Assembly (NCBI RefSeq): GCF_964355755.1
Contig: NC_092670.1
Coordinates: 20,087,201-20,151,200, forward strand
Origin: Antedon mediterranea
Lineage: Eukaryota > Echinodermata > Crinoidea > Comatulida > Antedonidae
DNA: 64,000 bases
Direction of reading: 5' to 3'
Positions 48,001-60,100 of the stretch are shown here, piece after piece. The notes below the pieces were generated by a model. It searched no databases. It worked only from the letters and a program-made list of their open reading frames with translations, and had not been told where the DNA came from. Position numbers and translations under genes: made by a program. The stretch's first letter is position 1; the number at the start of each line of letters is the position of its first letter.

Positions 48001-51000
48001 GTCAATCTACTAGTTTTACTTTTGATATGTTCATGGAAAGATGTATAGTCAAGGAAACCAGAAATTCCAATTCCAGCCAACGGCTCAACAAAGCACCTTT
48101 GAGACATCAAACAAAGTTGGTCTTGATAACAGCCAATCTATGTTGTCACTGTTAAATGAGGATGAGTTCTCACAACAGCAGCAGCAACAGCAACAACAAG
48201 TTAACTGTCAACCATTGAGTTATTACAGTAACCAGATCTCAGTTAATAACTATGGTTCACTGCCTACGCAAGTACAACGGAACTACATGCAGTACGCGCA
48301 GCAATCACAAGCAATCGGGCCAAGCCCGTACAACACGACTAACACTAATTATCAAATGCAGCAAGGATACCAGAGGTCGGACTCGTACCAAACTGCGTAC
48401 GCTAACCAACATGCAACTAGTTATTACCCTAATGCACAAATGACTAATCCATACCAGAGTTACAACAATACACAAGGTTATCCAATTCAAGGAAGGTCGC
48501 CAGCTAGCTCACCAAGCATGTTGCCTACAGTTACTGCAGTTGGACCTAAGTATCCTCAGATCCCACAAAACTCTGTATCTCCTGTAATGGGACAAGGTTC
48601 GACGATGTACAGTCCTGGAAACACACCGGTAAATAACCGGTCCCAATTCCAATTTCCTACCTCACCAGTTCACCACCCAACACGTCCGTCTCCAATTCAG
48701 TCCCCTAGTGCTCCTAAAAGATCTCCCGCTGCCATGGCGTGTCCAAGTCCGATACAATCGCACTCACCAGCACCGGTAGCATCCACTAATTCAGCAAGCC
48801 CTCTACCAGTTAGAAGCCCTCAGAATAACTCACCATCCTTTAATAAAAACCGACCTCATGCAAAGCAGAAACAAGAGATGGTTGATTTGTCAAGTATGTC
48901 TAAAATGTATCAACCACCGACAAGGACAGTTGATTCTGATAAAAAGCATAAGTATTCTTCACCGAAAAGAGGTGGACCAATTCCAAAAATGGAAGAAATG
49001 GTTGCTTTTATTGGTGAACCCATCATGAAAGAGGTACTTACCTCCGAAAAAGATGGAAAGGCCATGTCATTTGATACTGCAACTGGAGATAAATTACCAA
49101 ATGGTAAATGCGATGGTGCAGAAAATGGCACCTCTTTAAATGGCTCCTTAAATGAACATAAAAGTGACAATGACAAAAACGTTTTAAAGAATACTGATGT
49201 AATTGATGGTATTTACGAAAATGGTGAGGATTCTAAAAATGAATCTGAACAAGCCATAAAACCTGTAGTCAATGAGAAAAAGGAAATAATTAATGAAAAC
49301 AAACAGTTGGAAGAGAAAAATCTGGAAGTAAATGAATCAACAAAAACTAACAATAGAAAAAGAAAAGCAGCGAATCAACCTTCTGAAGTACCAACTAATG
49401 AAAAACCTAAAGAAAAAACAAAAAGGACTAAACAAAGGAGTGGTGCTAAGGCTAGTGCAACAGAAAATAGTCCCACTGATCCAAAACCAAAAAGTAGGAG
49501 GAGTAGAAATAAAAGTGGAAAGTCAAAGGACAATTCTAAAAATGGAAATAAATCATTTGAAAATGGTGTCGGTTTAGAAGAAGACGACAACCATACCTTT
49601 TCGGATGAAGATGATATTGATCTCCATCATTCTGTTAATCGACCAATTAAAACCTATTCCAAGAAAAATTATTCCAAAGATAAAGATGAGATGGACCATT
49701 CAAAAGACTCTAAGAGTGATTTCGATGAAATTATGAAAACAGTCCAAACAAAGGATATTGTCCAAAAAAGGGATGTGTCCAAAACTGAGGATAGTTTCGA
49801 AACAAAAGATAGTCCCCGGAACAAGGATGTTGCCCAAACAACAAATATTTCCCCAAAAATGGATGTTTCCCAAGCAATATCAAAAGATATTCACCAAACA
49901 ATGAATGTTTCCCGAACAAGGGATGTTCACCAAACAATGAATGTTGTTAGTGAGATAGAAAAAACAAGGGACACAGTTAAAAACAGCGTAGAACTAAATC
50001 AAAATGTTGAGAAAAATGTACAAAGTGAGTCTTTGAAAGTAAGTGATATTAGATGTAAAGAGGTAGAGGTTGTTGTAAAAAAAGTTGATACAAATGTTGA
50101 CAGAATTGATGAAAAAAAATATCCATCCATTATGGAATGTTTGAAGACGCCTACAGAAACTCTGGAAATAAAAAATCCAATGTTAGCGCCGTCATTAAAA
50201 CGGCAAATAGCAGATGGGGATAGTCACGATACTTGCGAAAGTGATCAAACAACGCCCTCATTTCGTAAACGCGGACGACCGTTTGGAAGCAAAAATAAAC
50301 AAAAGCGGCTTACAAAGAAAGAAAAAGCGTTGCTTGAAAGTGAAGGGTTAAATAAGGAAGCAATTGCAAAAAAGGTCAGTATAAAACCAACTTCATTGAA
50401 CCAAAAGCTAGCAATGCCTTTACCTCAGACTGTCAGTCAAAAACCAGTTGGACCAGTGTTGCGTATGGTTGGTGCACCAGATAAACCTGTATCATCTCTT
50501 ATTGTTAACCAACCAAATGCAGTTGATACAACACTAACAAAGAAAGCAAAACATGTTGATCTATCAAAAAGAATTCATAGGCCGACATCAGGTGCTGCCG
50601 TTGGTTCAACTTATTGCGATGCTGGACGGCCCTGGTTATGTGCACTTTGTGGAAAACCGGCTAATGTGAGTGGTTTGGGGGATCTGTATGGTCCTTATTA
50701 CCCTGAAGGATTTAAACCACCAAAACGTTGCGCACAGGAGGAACAAAATAAATCTAATTCTGGAAAACAAACATCAAAAGCAAAGATTTCTAAAGTTAGT
50801 TCTAAAAGTTCAAATTCTAAAAACTCTCAAAGGAGAAAAAGTTCAACTGATAAAGACCCTGAAACAACACCGGAACAAACTAGTAAAAATAATTCAAAAT
50901 CCAAAACTTTACCATTGTCAAAATTAAAAACATCCAAGTCTGTTAAACCGCCATCAAAGAACGCATCAACACCAAGTAGTTCAGGTAATAGAAGGACAAG

Positions 51001-53126
51001 TTCGACAGACACAGAAAGTTCAAGTATTCTGGATGAGATATGGGTTCATGAAGAGTGTGCTGTGTGGGCGCAAGGTGTTTACCTGGTTGGAGGGAATATT
51101 TATGGTCTACATGAGGCAGTGAAAGCAGCCTGTCAAATGGTATGTTTATTATGTAGCCACAAAAAAAACCTAAATCTCTGCATGTCTGTCTGTGGGTTTA
51201 TTCTTGCTATTTGTAGTAATTTCAGTGAAATTTATTTAGTTCAAAGCTTTAGCAAATCTCAAAACTTTACTTTAAGTACATATAATATTGACATTTACCA
51301 TATTATTAATATATTATGTATAAAAAGTTTGGTCATTTTTACAATGATTGTGCCATTCTAAACACTAATTGGATACCAAAAATTGCTAAATTCATTGCCA
51401 ATGGTTAGAAATTCTTAAAATATTTCACAATCCAAGAATCTTCAGTCCAAATTACATTTTTGCTAGAAGAAGTCACTTTTCCAAAAAACCTAAACAAATA
51501 TTTGTACATATATATTCAATTGGTTTTATTTGTTTCTGTTGGAGTTGGATAGCCGAGTGGTTAGGACACTTGACTGTCATACAGATAGACCCGGGTTCAA
51601 TTCCCGACAATTCCCAGTCCACTCGGCTGTAAATGAATACCTGGTTGAAAATACTAGGGAGAAAAAGGCGGCATGGAAAGGAACTGGCCACCCTACCACA
51701 TAATGCCGAGGCTTAGTACAATGAGCTCCTAACAGCTCATTCCCCTACGTTCAGAGAACACGGGACTCACCTTTATGCATACATAAGCATAAAGGATGCA
51801 TATTTTAAGATACACAGAACACAGATATTTATGCTAATGTGTACCCTTACAAATGTTGATAATAAAAATGCAAATTAGATACAATAATTTTGAAAAAGTA
51901 TAAAATATTTAGATATCAAGTTTGATAAAGCCTCAGTTTTAAACTTTAGTGCTTCCTCAACTATCTTGACATAAGCACAAATATTGATAAATGATTTGTT
52001 CTTATTTTTAGTCCTGTTCTCACTGTAAGCAAATTGGTGCTACATTAGGGTGCTTCAGCAAAGCCTGTACTTGGACATCACATTTCATGTGTTCTGTAAA
52101 TGCAGGTAAATATGGTAGTCAAGAGAATATCAATAAACCAATCCTTGTTATCTAACCTACATACTTTTATAACCATATTTGTTTAATTTCAGGTTGTCTT
52201 TTACGAGAAGAAAATTATTCAATGTTGTGTTCCAAACACAAGGTATGTAATGATAATTCTTAAGCTCTATCTACACTGTCAAACTAGTTTGACAAAAAAA
52301 GTGTGATGAACTCAAATATGGTAGTTATATGCACAAATACGGTAGTGATGTCCATATATGGGCACATCACATAAAGTTTGATAGTGTAGACAGAGCTTTA
52401 CTACTGTAGTTTATTTCAAGATTTCTACTTTTTTTTTTTCTTCAGTAGAATATGTCTACCGTTCTTATTGCTTCTTGACAATTACTTGCATGGTACAATA
52501 AACATATCCACCACCCACATATCTTGTTCTTGTCCCCACCTGAGGGTGCAGCTCACAGGCAATACCACTGTCTTGGCAAAATATTTTGCTTTTGAAAATA
52601 GAAGAATAGTCCCACTGATCCAAAACCAAAAAGTAGGAGGAGTAGAAATAAAAGTGGAAAGTCAAAGGACAATTCTAATAATGGAAATAAATCATTTGAA
52701 AATGGTGTCGGTTTAGAAGAAGACGACAACCATACCTTTTCGGATCATCATCATTCTGTTAATCAACCAATTAAAACCTATTCCAAGAAAAATTATTTCA
52801 AAGATAAAGATGAGATGGACCATATAAAAGACCCTAAGAGTGATATTGTCCAAAAAATGGGTGTTTCCAAAACTGAGGATAGTGGTTTAGTTTCCTCTTG
52901 AAGGGGATAAGGCCAATGCCGGTTTATCCAGGTAAACTAGCACTCTTAGACTACCAACACCACTATCAATTTGTGTAGTTCCTGTCCTGTTCTTACAGGA
53001 AAATGTGATCTTACCAGAGGTGTCCCAAAGGAATGGTTCCACTATAGTTACTATGCTTGAATAAAACTTATAGTGAATGTTGTTGCATTGCAGAATAAGA
53101 TGGTGAAGATGAAGGATGACACTTAA
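48001..53126 (+). CDS. TCF20: TCF20/RAI1-family nuclear protein with extended PHD finger
   Basis: TCF20 and RAI1 are paralogous nuclear chromatin-associated transcription co-regulators with a C-terminal extended PHD (ePHD) nucleosome-binding module. The exon starting at 48001 follows the acceptor gttctttcag. Translation starts at 48041 ([12 protein letters not shown]), and the main exon runs to the ATG|GTATGT donor at 51139. Further exons are 52012-52105, 52193-52242 and 53094-53126 (stop TAA); total 1091 aa. Visible features: a polyglutamine run near residue 45; a Gln/Ser/Pro/Tyr-rich N-terminus (1-270); Lys/Ser-rich basic segments; degenerate repeats around residues 565-640; an AT-hook-like [14 protein letters not shown] near 742; and the ePHD beginning [19 protein letters not shown] near 867. 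The ePHD resumes at [18 protein letters not shown] and is completed by the small exons ([36 protein letters not shown]). Spliced ePHD Cys/His spacing fits the family. The protein is much shorter than human TCF20 (about 1960 aa). A long Ser/Lys-rich insert splits the first ePHD half. Symbol is for the TCF20/RAI1 family; one-to-one orthology is not shown. Confidence 0.88.
51541..51785 (+). repeat. tRNA-headed SINE in TCF20-like intron
   Basis: The head GGATAGCCGAGTGGTTAGGA (A box) and ACCCGGGTTCAATTCCCGAC (B box, 51589-51608) resembles a Leu/Ser-type tRNA. A body with GAATACCTGGTTGAAAATAC, TAATGCCGAGGCTTAGTACA and CTAACAGCTCATTCCCCTAC follows. It is well preserved. Confidence 0.85.
52260..52400. 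mobile_element. MITE copy 8 (in TCF20-like intron)
   Basis: Starts TTAAGCTCTATCTACACTGT and ends TTGATAGTGTAGACAGAGCT followed by TTA. It lies 18 bases after the donor of the 52193-52242 exon, which is intact. Confidence 0.92.
52605..52890 (+). pseudogene. Partial copy of the TCF20-like main exon inside its own last intron
   Basis: This intronic segment is nearly identical to coding positions about 49468-49795 of the same gene, in the same orientation. It keeps [19 protein letters not shown], then [18 protein letters not shown] and later blocks. It differs by a few substitutions (e.g. SKN to SNN) and by internal deletions, one of 18 bases after TTTTCGGAT and one of about 36 bases around the aattatgaaaacagtcc stretch. 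It is flanked by no clean splice sites and ends where unrelated sequence begins (about 52884). It therefore looks like a recent DNA-level duplication rather than a used exon. Confidence 0.88.
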
Positions 53127-55505
53127 CAAGAATTCACACCACATAGAGGAAAACATCCTGACTTCTGGATATTGCCATCAAGAAGACAACAAATCATAGA
53201 AGAGGACTGCCTTTTTAGCTATTACCACTTTCATTATTTCATATGTTAAAACGACCATGTTTGGTAAAAATATCCATTGTATGAAACAAAATGATTGATT
53301 TGCAGAAAGATTGTAATAGTGAATAGTGGATTTCATGGAGATTTTAGACGTATGATGTACTCTGGGTTATTTCTAGAGGGCACAATGTATTCCAGAACAA
53401 CATGATACTTTATATTGGGGAAAATAGTTGACTTGAGATAGGATAGGCTTTTGCCTTAGGTTATGCGTTCTTTCTTAGGTTTGCCTATACCCTGACATAA
53501 AACCCACACTTTTTTATACTGCCTATACATTGAATGGACCTGTATTTTAGAATGAACCCAAAGTTTATATGCTGACTCACAGAGATCATTTAAGTTGAGT
53601 GCATAATATTTCTATGTTTGAGTTCAACTAATATAATATCTCTTTGCTCGTACCTAGTATCTGCTTACCTGAAAACTGCGTTACTACCTGTATTGGTTTG
53701 TAGTATTTTCAAACAAAAAAGCAAATTTGGCTAAATGTTGATTGGTAGAAGCCCATGGTTAGGAAGGTATTGAATCTGGTTCAGAGTGATTAGATTTTTA
53801 GGATCAAACGCATTGTTCCCGATTTTGCATTGAATAAAAGCAACGATGTATTGGAAATCATTGAGGAATGCATTTGTTTCAATTTGGCACACACTGTATG
53901 GATGGTCTATTATGTCTGAGGGTCTGTGACATCTGTAAATGTTTGGTATCTTGGAAAATGTGGTGCAGCATCAGATCGGTATTGAGTGTTTCTGACTAGT
54001 CTGCTTAGGTATATGTTGGTTATCTGTGCATGTCCAGCAACACACTGACATTGTCGATCAATGTTTGATGTTTGTACAGGAATGTTTCAAAACGATATTT
54101 GTGATTGGAAAAGACATTTGAAAATTAAAACATTACTTTTAACACTATTGATTATCAATGCTGTATCTCCACATATGACAATATATGTCTAGTGTCACAG
54201 GCAATTCCTATCACATGTGATTACTGTATCATGGAAGGGTTTTGACTTTGCATGTGCTTCACATGTGCTGCTGTATCAGATAATCTGCCTATGATACTGG
54301 AAACGTTTAGATACATACCGAGAATCGACTAAATGATTTACAATATCTCACTTTAGACAAATCAAAGTTTATGTTTACATCATCTATTTTTAGTCTCTTA
54401 GTAAATATTAGAGGTCATATATTTTGCTCACTTATATTATTAATGTATGTTTTGTTTTAGAAAATCAATTCTATGTTGTACATATTGTTAGACAATGTTA
54501 AATTGGGAAATGTGTTAGTATAGCATGTGGGTATCTATTATCTTTGCATTATATATGTACATTTATTTATTTTTACCTTTCATAACCACAGCAGTTTCTA
54601 AATCTAAATGGGGGACGTTTTTCACGTTTATTTATGCTTAAGAATCTATATTTGCGTGTTGCATTGTTTCTAAAAATAACCCAACATCTATTTTTGGAAC
54701 TATAGATTTAAGTTTATACATTACTGTCTTCCAGTGTGACTATCTTAGTAGTATTATGTTTTTGGGTCAAAGTGAAGATATAAGAAGAACATACAGTAAT
54801 TATTTTGATTTTTTTTTAACCTAATAACCACATTGAACATTTACACAATAAAGTCGATATTAGGAGCTCAATGATCTATTATGTATAGACTTATTGTGTA
54901 TTTGGAGGAGTATCAAATATGTCTATCGAAATGTGTGTACAATACTATGCTAAGTTGTTAATGTTACTGCAATACTTACGAAGTTAACAATAGAAACGCA
55001 TAATATGAACAGTTAGTTTTCGCATGGAGGAATATTTTCCCCAAATTCCTCCTCCATGGTTTTTGCCTACATTCTGGTCCATTGGCATGTTGTAAATGTA
55101 ATGTTATTGTGGTTCAGAATAGTTAAATTGTTCAATTAGTATTGTATGGTTTTGTAGATATTATATTTACTTAAACACAATCTTTAAAGCTCTGTCTACA
55201 CTATCAAACTTTATGTGACAAAAATCGTGCCTATATATGGACATGATGATATCATATCACTACCATATTTGGGAATATCACCACCATATTTGATAGTGTA
55301 GACAGAGCTTAAGAAAATAATGCATGATGCGTCGTTGATATTTATTGAAAATGTTTTAAAGACATTTTTATTTGTTGTGTATTTTACAAAGGGAAAGTGA
55401 AGCTTTTGTTAGTATCTCTTTTTCATAAAAAACATAATTAGCAAGTTCCGTTATGTATAGTGTATGAAACCTAAGTTGGTACTTTTGCTGTTTGTGTAAA
55501 ATAAA
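53127..55505 (+). other. TCF20-like 3' UTR candidate with polyadenylation signal
   Basis: After the stop codon there is no further coding exon. The first convincing plus-strand AATAAA in a downstream AT/GT-rich setting is at 55500-55505. If this is the cleavage signal, the 3' UTR is about 2.4 kb and carries a MITE copy at 55184-55312. Earlier variants, such as the AATAAA at 53061, would give a truncated or different end. Confidence 0.4.
55184..55312. mobile_element. MITE copy 9 (probable TCF20-like 3' UTR)
   Basis: Starts TTAAAGCTCTGTCTACACTA and ends TGATAGTGTAGACAGAGCTT followed by AA. The core is in the opposite orientation to copy 8. It would fold into a hairpin in the mRNA if the 3' UTR extends to 55.5 kb. 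Confidence 0.92.
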
Positions 55506-55512
55506 ACAGGAA

Positions 55513-57118
55513 AATTACAGTTTCTGTAATAAGTAAGAATTAATAAAAAAGAAATTAATTTTGTGAAACTTACTAAAAGTTTTTATCTGTGATCTATTGG
55601 TTTGTTTTAATTTTCGAACTTATTTGTGCTCCTGCCTATATACATAACCGTTGTATTTATCAATCGTACTTTGTTACAGGTTCTACGCGCCTCGTTTATC
55701 AGCTGTAATGTGGCATTTATGCGCATTTTTTTATAAAAATACACTAATACAAAATGTCAATGTTTATGGTGTTTAATTAGTACCGTACACATTGTTATGT
55801 AAGCGTCTATTTGTAACACTTTTGATGAGGGGTTAATTTTTGAATTAATAATTGCAATATTGTTGCCACATTGTATTGTTTGGTACACCATAGAGATATT
55901 ATAATATCTCTACGGGATACTACTTTATAATCACCTCTTCAAATACAATACATTCATTCAGAGTAAAGTCTCCTTTTCGACCATAAATTTATGATTAAAC
56001 TCTCTTACATCGCAATCTATTAAAGTTCATAATCTCTTTCTACATTGAATAATATACGATATAGCGTTTGTCTTTACGCACACGATATTTTGTATTGGAT
56101 ACTGTAATGTATACTTATAGTGTTTCTAATCAATAGGAATCAATACACTGTCTGTATTCGTCTTACGGCCAAATGTGCTATAATGCGACGGAGGCGTTCC
56201 ATAGTTTCTTGACGGGCTAATTATCATGTTGTATAGGATGTATTTTAATTAGACTCAGTTCAGCATTGGACAATTAAGCATGTGTTTTGTATAATTATGC
56301 TTAACGATGGAGACAATCTTCACGATACATACATGATGCCGGGTTTAAATGATTTTTGCTGTATGTCAACAGTCATCGTGGATTTTATAGGCCTATATAT
56401 TGTAGCATGAAAAAAGGTGAACGCACAAAATTGTTATATTGTTGGTTGACAAATGCATATAATAGTGAATCTAAGCTTCTGTTCATTTAGTCGAGTCTTT
56501 TAGTATCCAGAGGCATTTATATTGTATTGTGTCGCAGATGATTTTCAAATGATAGTGCGGTGGTAAACACTTTGCTCTATAAACCCCCAAGTTAAATATT
56601 TACTGCTACGTCGATGTAAATATTCGGTTTTATCAGGTAGGCCTACCACTGTATTTTAATAATTTAAAAATAGATTAAAAGGATCACCACCTACTGCGTC
56701 GACACCATACAAGCGACTTTAGCTATTATATTTCAGAATAATTATGCAATCAAAAATGGGTTTCCATTCTAAATTGATAATTAACACAGTCTGACAAAAT
56801 ACGTGGTAAACCATAATGACGACGTTTTGTGAAATGCCTCAGTAGAATATGAATCTACTAATATGATCGTAATATTGATGTACCAGTCAATAACCTACGT
56901 AACAATCTAAACATCTTAATCAAACGTTTCGTTCGAATACCGTGTAGCTCATCATAACTACAATAATTGCCCATTTTATTTTTTAATTCAGATATGAGTG
57001 GTTCGGCGTGACGCAGATATTAGTCTACTGCACCGTCTGTGACATTTTGTCTTGAATTTCATGATACCTGAGCCAACATACGTTTAACTGCATTCATACA
57101 TTAATACTGTATTTAAAA
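55513..57118. other. Intergenic region upstream of SLC29A4
   Basis: No gene is seen. The last 250 bases, with CG pairs near 57000-57045, should hold the SLC29A4 promoter and 5' UTR. No TATA box at a convincing position was identified. Confidence 0.5.
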
Positions 57119-60100
57119 ATGGCTAATACTGAACACCGTATTCTTCGGAATATCTCTATTGATTCTATTAACACAGAAGACGACGACGGCGAGCGGAAAG
57201 ACGGTGTTTGTCCTAACGTACCTATAGATAGATATAACGGAGTTTATATATCTCTAGTACTTGCTGGAATAGGATTTTTACTACCGTATAACAGCTTTAT
57301 AACGGCAGTTGACTACTTTCACGATCGGTACCCGGGAAGTACAATTGTTTTTGATATAAGTCTGACGTATATTATCATAGCATTTGCCGCCGTACTTTTA
57401 AATAATATTTTGGTTGAGACACTTTCGTTTACGTTTCGTATAACGTTTGGTTACGTCGTAGCGTTCTTTTCTTTGACGTTGATAGCGGTATTGGAAATTG
57501 GACTGAATGTGTTTTCCGTTGATACAAGTTACGTAATAGTGTTGACTGCTGTTGCCATAGTTTCCTTTGGGTGCACAGGTAAGTAAGCAATTTTTATGAC
57601 GTTTTTTTATGATGATGATGATGATGTTGATGATGTTGTTCATGATGATGATGATGGTGGTGCTGATGATGATGATGTTGTTCATGCTGATGATTATGAT
57701 GTTGATGATGATGATGGTGATGATGATGATTATGATGAAGATTATTATAGGCCTAAGGATATGCTTAATATGGTTGTTGATGATCGGAAAAAATATGAGC
57801 CATGAGCATTGGGGATTGATTAGAACGGTTGAACAATGTATTTTTTGTCTTTCAAACAGTGCAACAATCGAGTTACTATGGTTACGCTGGAATGTTACCA
57901 AAAAAGTATACGCAAGCTGTAATGACCGGAGAGAGTAAGTTTTGATTTATACAAACTGTAAAGCTTGGTTCCCACTAGAACGTAACGCAAGGACGTAAAC
58001 GCAACGCAAGCGTTTTAACCAATAACAAGCGAAGTTATACAGTTAGCAATCACAAGCGAATAAGCCATCGCTTGTGATTGGTCAATTCACTTGCGCTGCG
58101 TTACGTCCTTGCGTTGCGTCGCTAGTAGGAACTACGCTTTAACCTAAACGTCAATTTAAGTCCATTCGGACGCAACGCAATAACGTATGCGCAACGCAAG
58201 TAATCTGACCAATTACGACATGATGGATGATGGTCCATCACGTCCTGATTGGTCAAATTACTTTCGTTGCGCTGACGTCCTAGTGGGAAGTTTACGTTGT
58301 TGTCCAGCTATCTATAAGTTTCTTGTGCTCACCACTGAAAATATAGATGAGAGTTGAGCACGCAAGACCACCAGCATATACCGGTACCTGCGATGATCTT
58401 TATCTGCTATCGATTCCGAATAGCCGGAAGCCTGACTACATCTAATTCATTTTAGTTAACCATTATAAACCTAATTGTGCTCATTATATTAATGATTAAA
58501 TTGGTTTCCATTGTTCTCTTGCAGGCACAGCTGGCCTCTTAACGTCTCTTATACGAATATTCACCAAACTAGCTCTACACAATGAACGTATAAATACTCT
58601 ATTGTTCTTCGTGTTTTCTTCTATTGTCATACTCGTCTGTTTTGTGACGTACCACGCGAGTAGGAATAGTCCTTTTGTGAAATATCATGTTGCGATCTGT
58701 TCGAAAGAAGGGCGTGCGGCGGAGACGTCTGGTGGCTTCAGCGTGATGGTGGACGAGGATGAGGTAGGCCTAATGAAAGTTTAAAAACCATAACCACGCA
58801 AGAGTCCCTTCTTATATTGTAATTACAAGTGAAATACGAGAAAACATACTATACTGAATGTAGACACATCCAGTTCCGCTCAACAAACTTTTCAAATACG
58901 ATCATGCCACTGGACTAACACTTTAAACAAAACAAAAAGACTATGCCTTCCATACCTATATTAATAAATAAATTAATTCTTATTGCATACCTAAGTTCGA
59001 TTTATATTCACCACGTTTTGTAGGCCTATTTATTGTTGAGTTTGATTGTAAATCGTTTTACATACAATAACTATGTATTGATTGTGTAATATAATATTAC
59101 TGTAAATAATTAATTCTTGATATTTTGAATATGATATTCCGTCCCTTGAGATTGACATTTATTAATATTTAATAATAAATTAATAATAGTATTAGTATAA
59201 TTATATCTGATAATGTGAATGAAACAATCATGCCTTCATAACTTCAAACTACCTTACAAAATAAGAACTGGTAACCATATCAATTCAATTCAACATTTAA
59301 TTCAACCAAAAATCAGCAATCAACATATATATATATATAAAAAAATATCATTTGGTCGCCGAGGGACTCAAATAAGTCCGTGCATTGTCACCCCTCCGCA
59401 TGACACATACTAATTGCATAACGTTATGTAAACATAGAAACAATTTTACAGTCCGATCACAAAACAAAAAATCACATGTGATATCACATTATGATACTAA
59501 TGATTACGTTTCTTGTAGCAATTGGTAGATGATGGTATGACAGATGCTAATACATGTGATGATAATGACGAGCTTAATAATGATGATACCACCAGTGACG
59601 TCAGGTTCCACCATACACGATTTAGCCAACAGAACAGTTTTGAAATGGAAATTTATCGACCATCCTCCTATAAATATATTAAGATGTACAACTCTATCAA
59701 AAGTAGGTCTAATTGTTACGGTATCTTATATAATTAAATTATGGCCTTATTATTATCATTATTGTCTTCCTCCTAATCATCATCGGAATCGCTATCATCA
59801 TGATTATCTATCATCATTAAGTCCGTAAGTTTTAGGGGGTGAATGTTCTTTATTCCCACAAAAGGATAACAAATCGTCATGAGCATAGGCTAGTTACCGG
59901 GCCTATTTTCATCTGCATCATTCATCACTATTAATCATATTATTTATTATCGCCGTGTTACAATAGTAATTTGTATATTTTTCTTCTGTAGGAGGCATTC
60001 TAAAGCGTTATCAGCTATCTAAGCAAGTGTGGTTATACATGCTATCGATTGCTATCACCTACTTTGTGACGTTGTGCTTGTTTCCAGGGATTGAATCCGA

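Noticed and set aside
51541-51608. Functional tRNA gene
   Set aside because: Internal promoter boxes are present, but the cloverleaf arms do not close and a SINE body follows.
57398-57901. 167-codon minus-strand ORF rich in Ile and 109-codon plus-strand poly-Met ORF
   Set aside because: Both are readings of the GAT microsatellite in the first SLC29A4 intron and the antisense of its exon.
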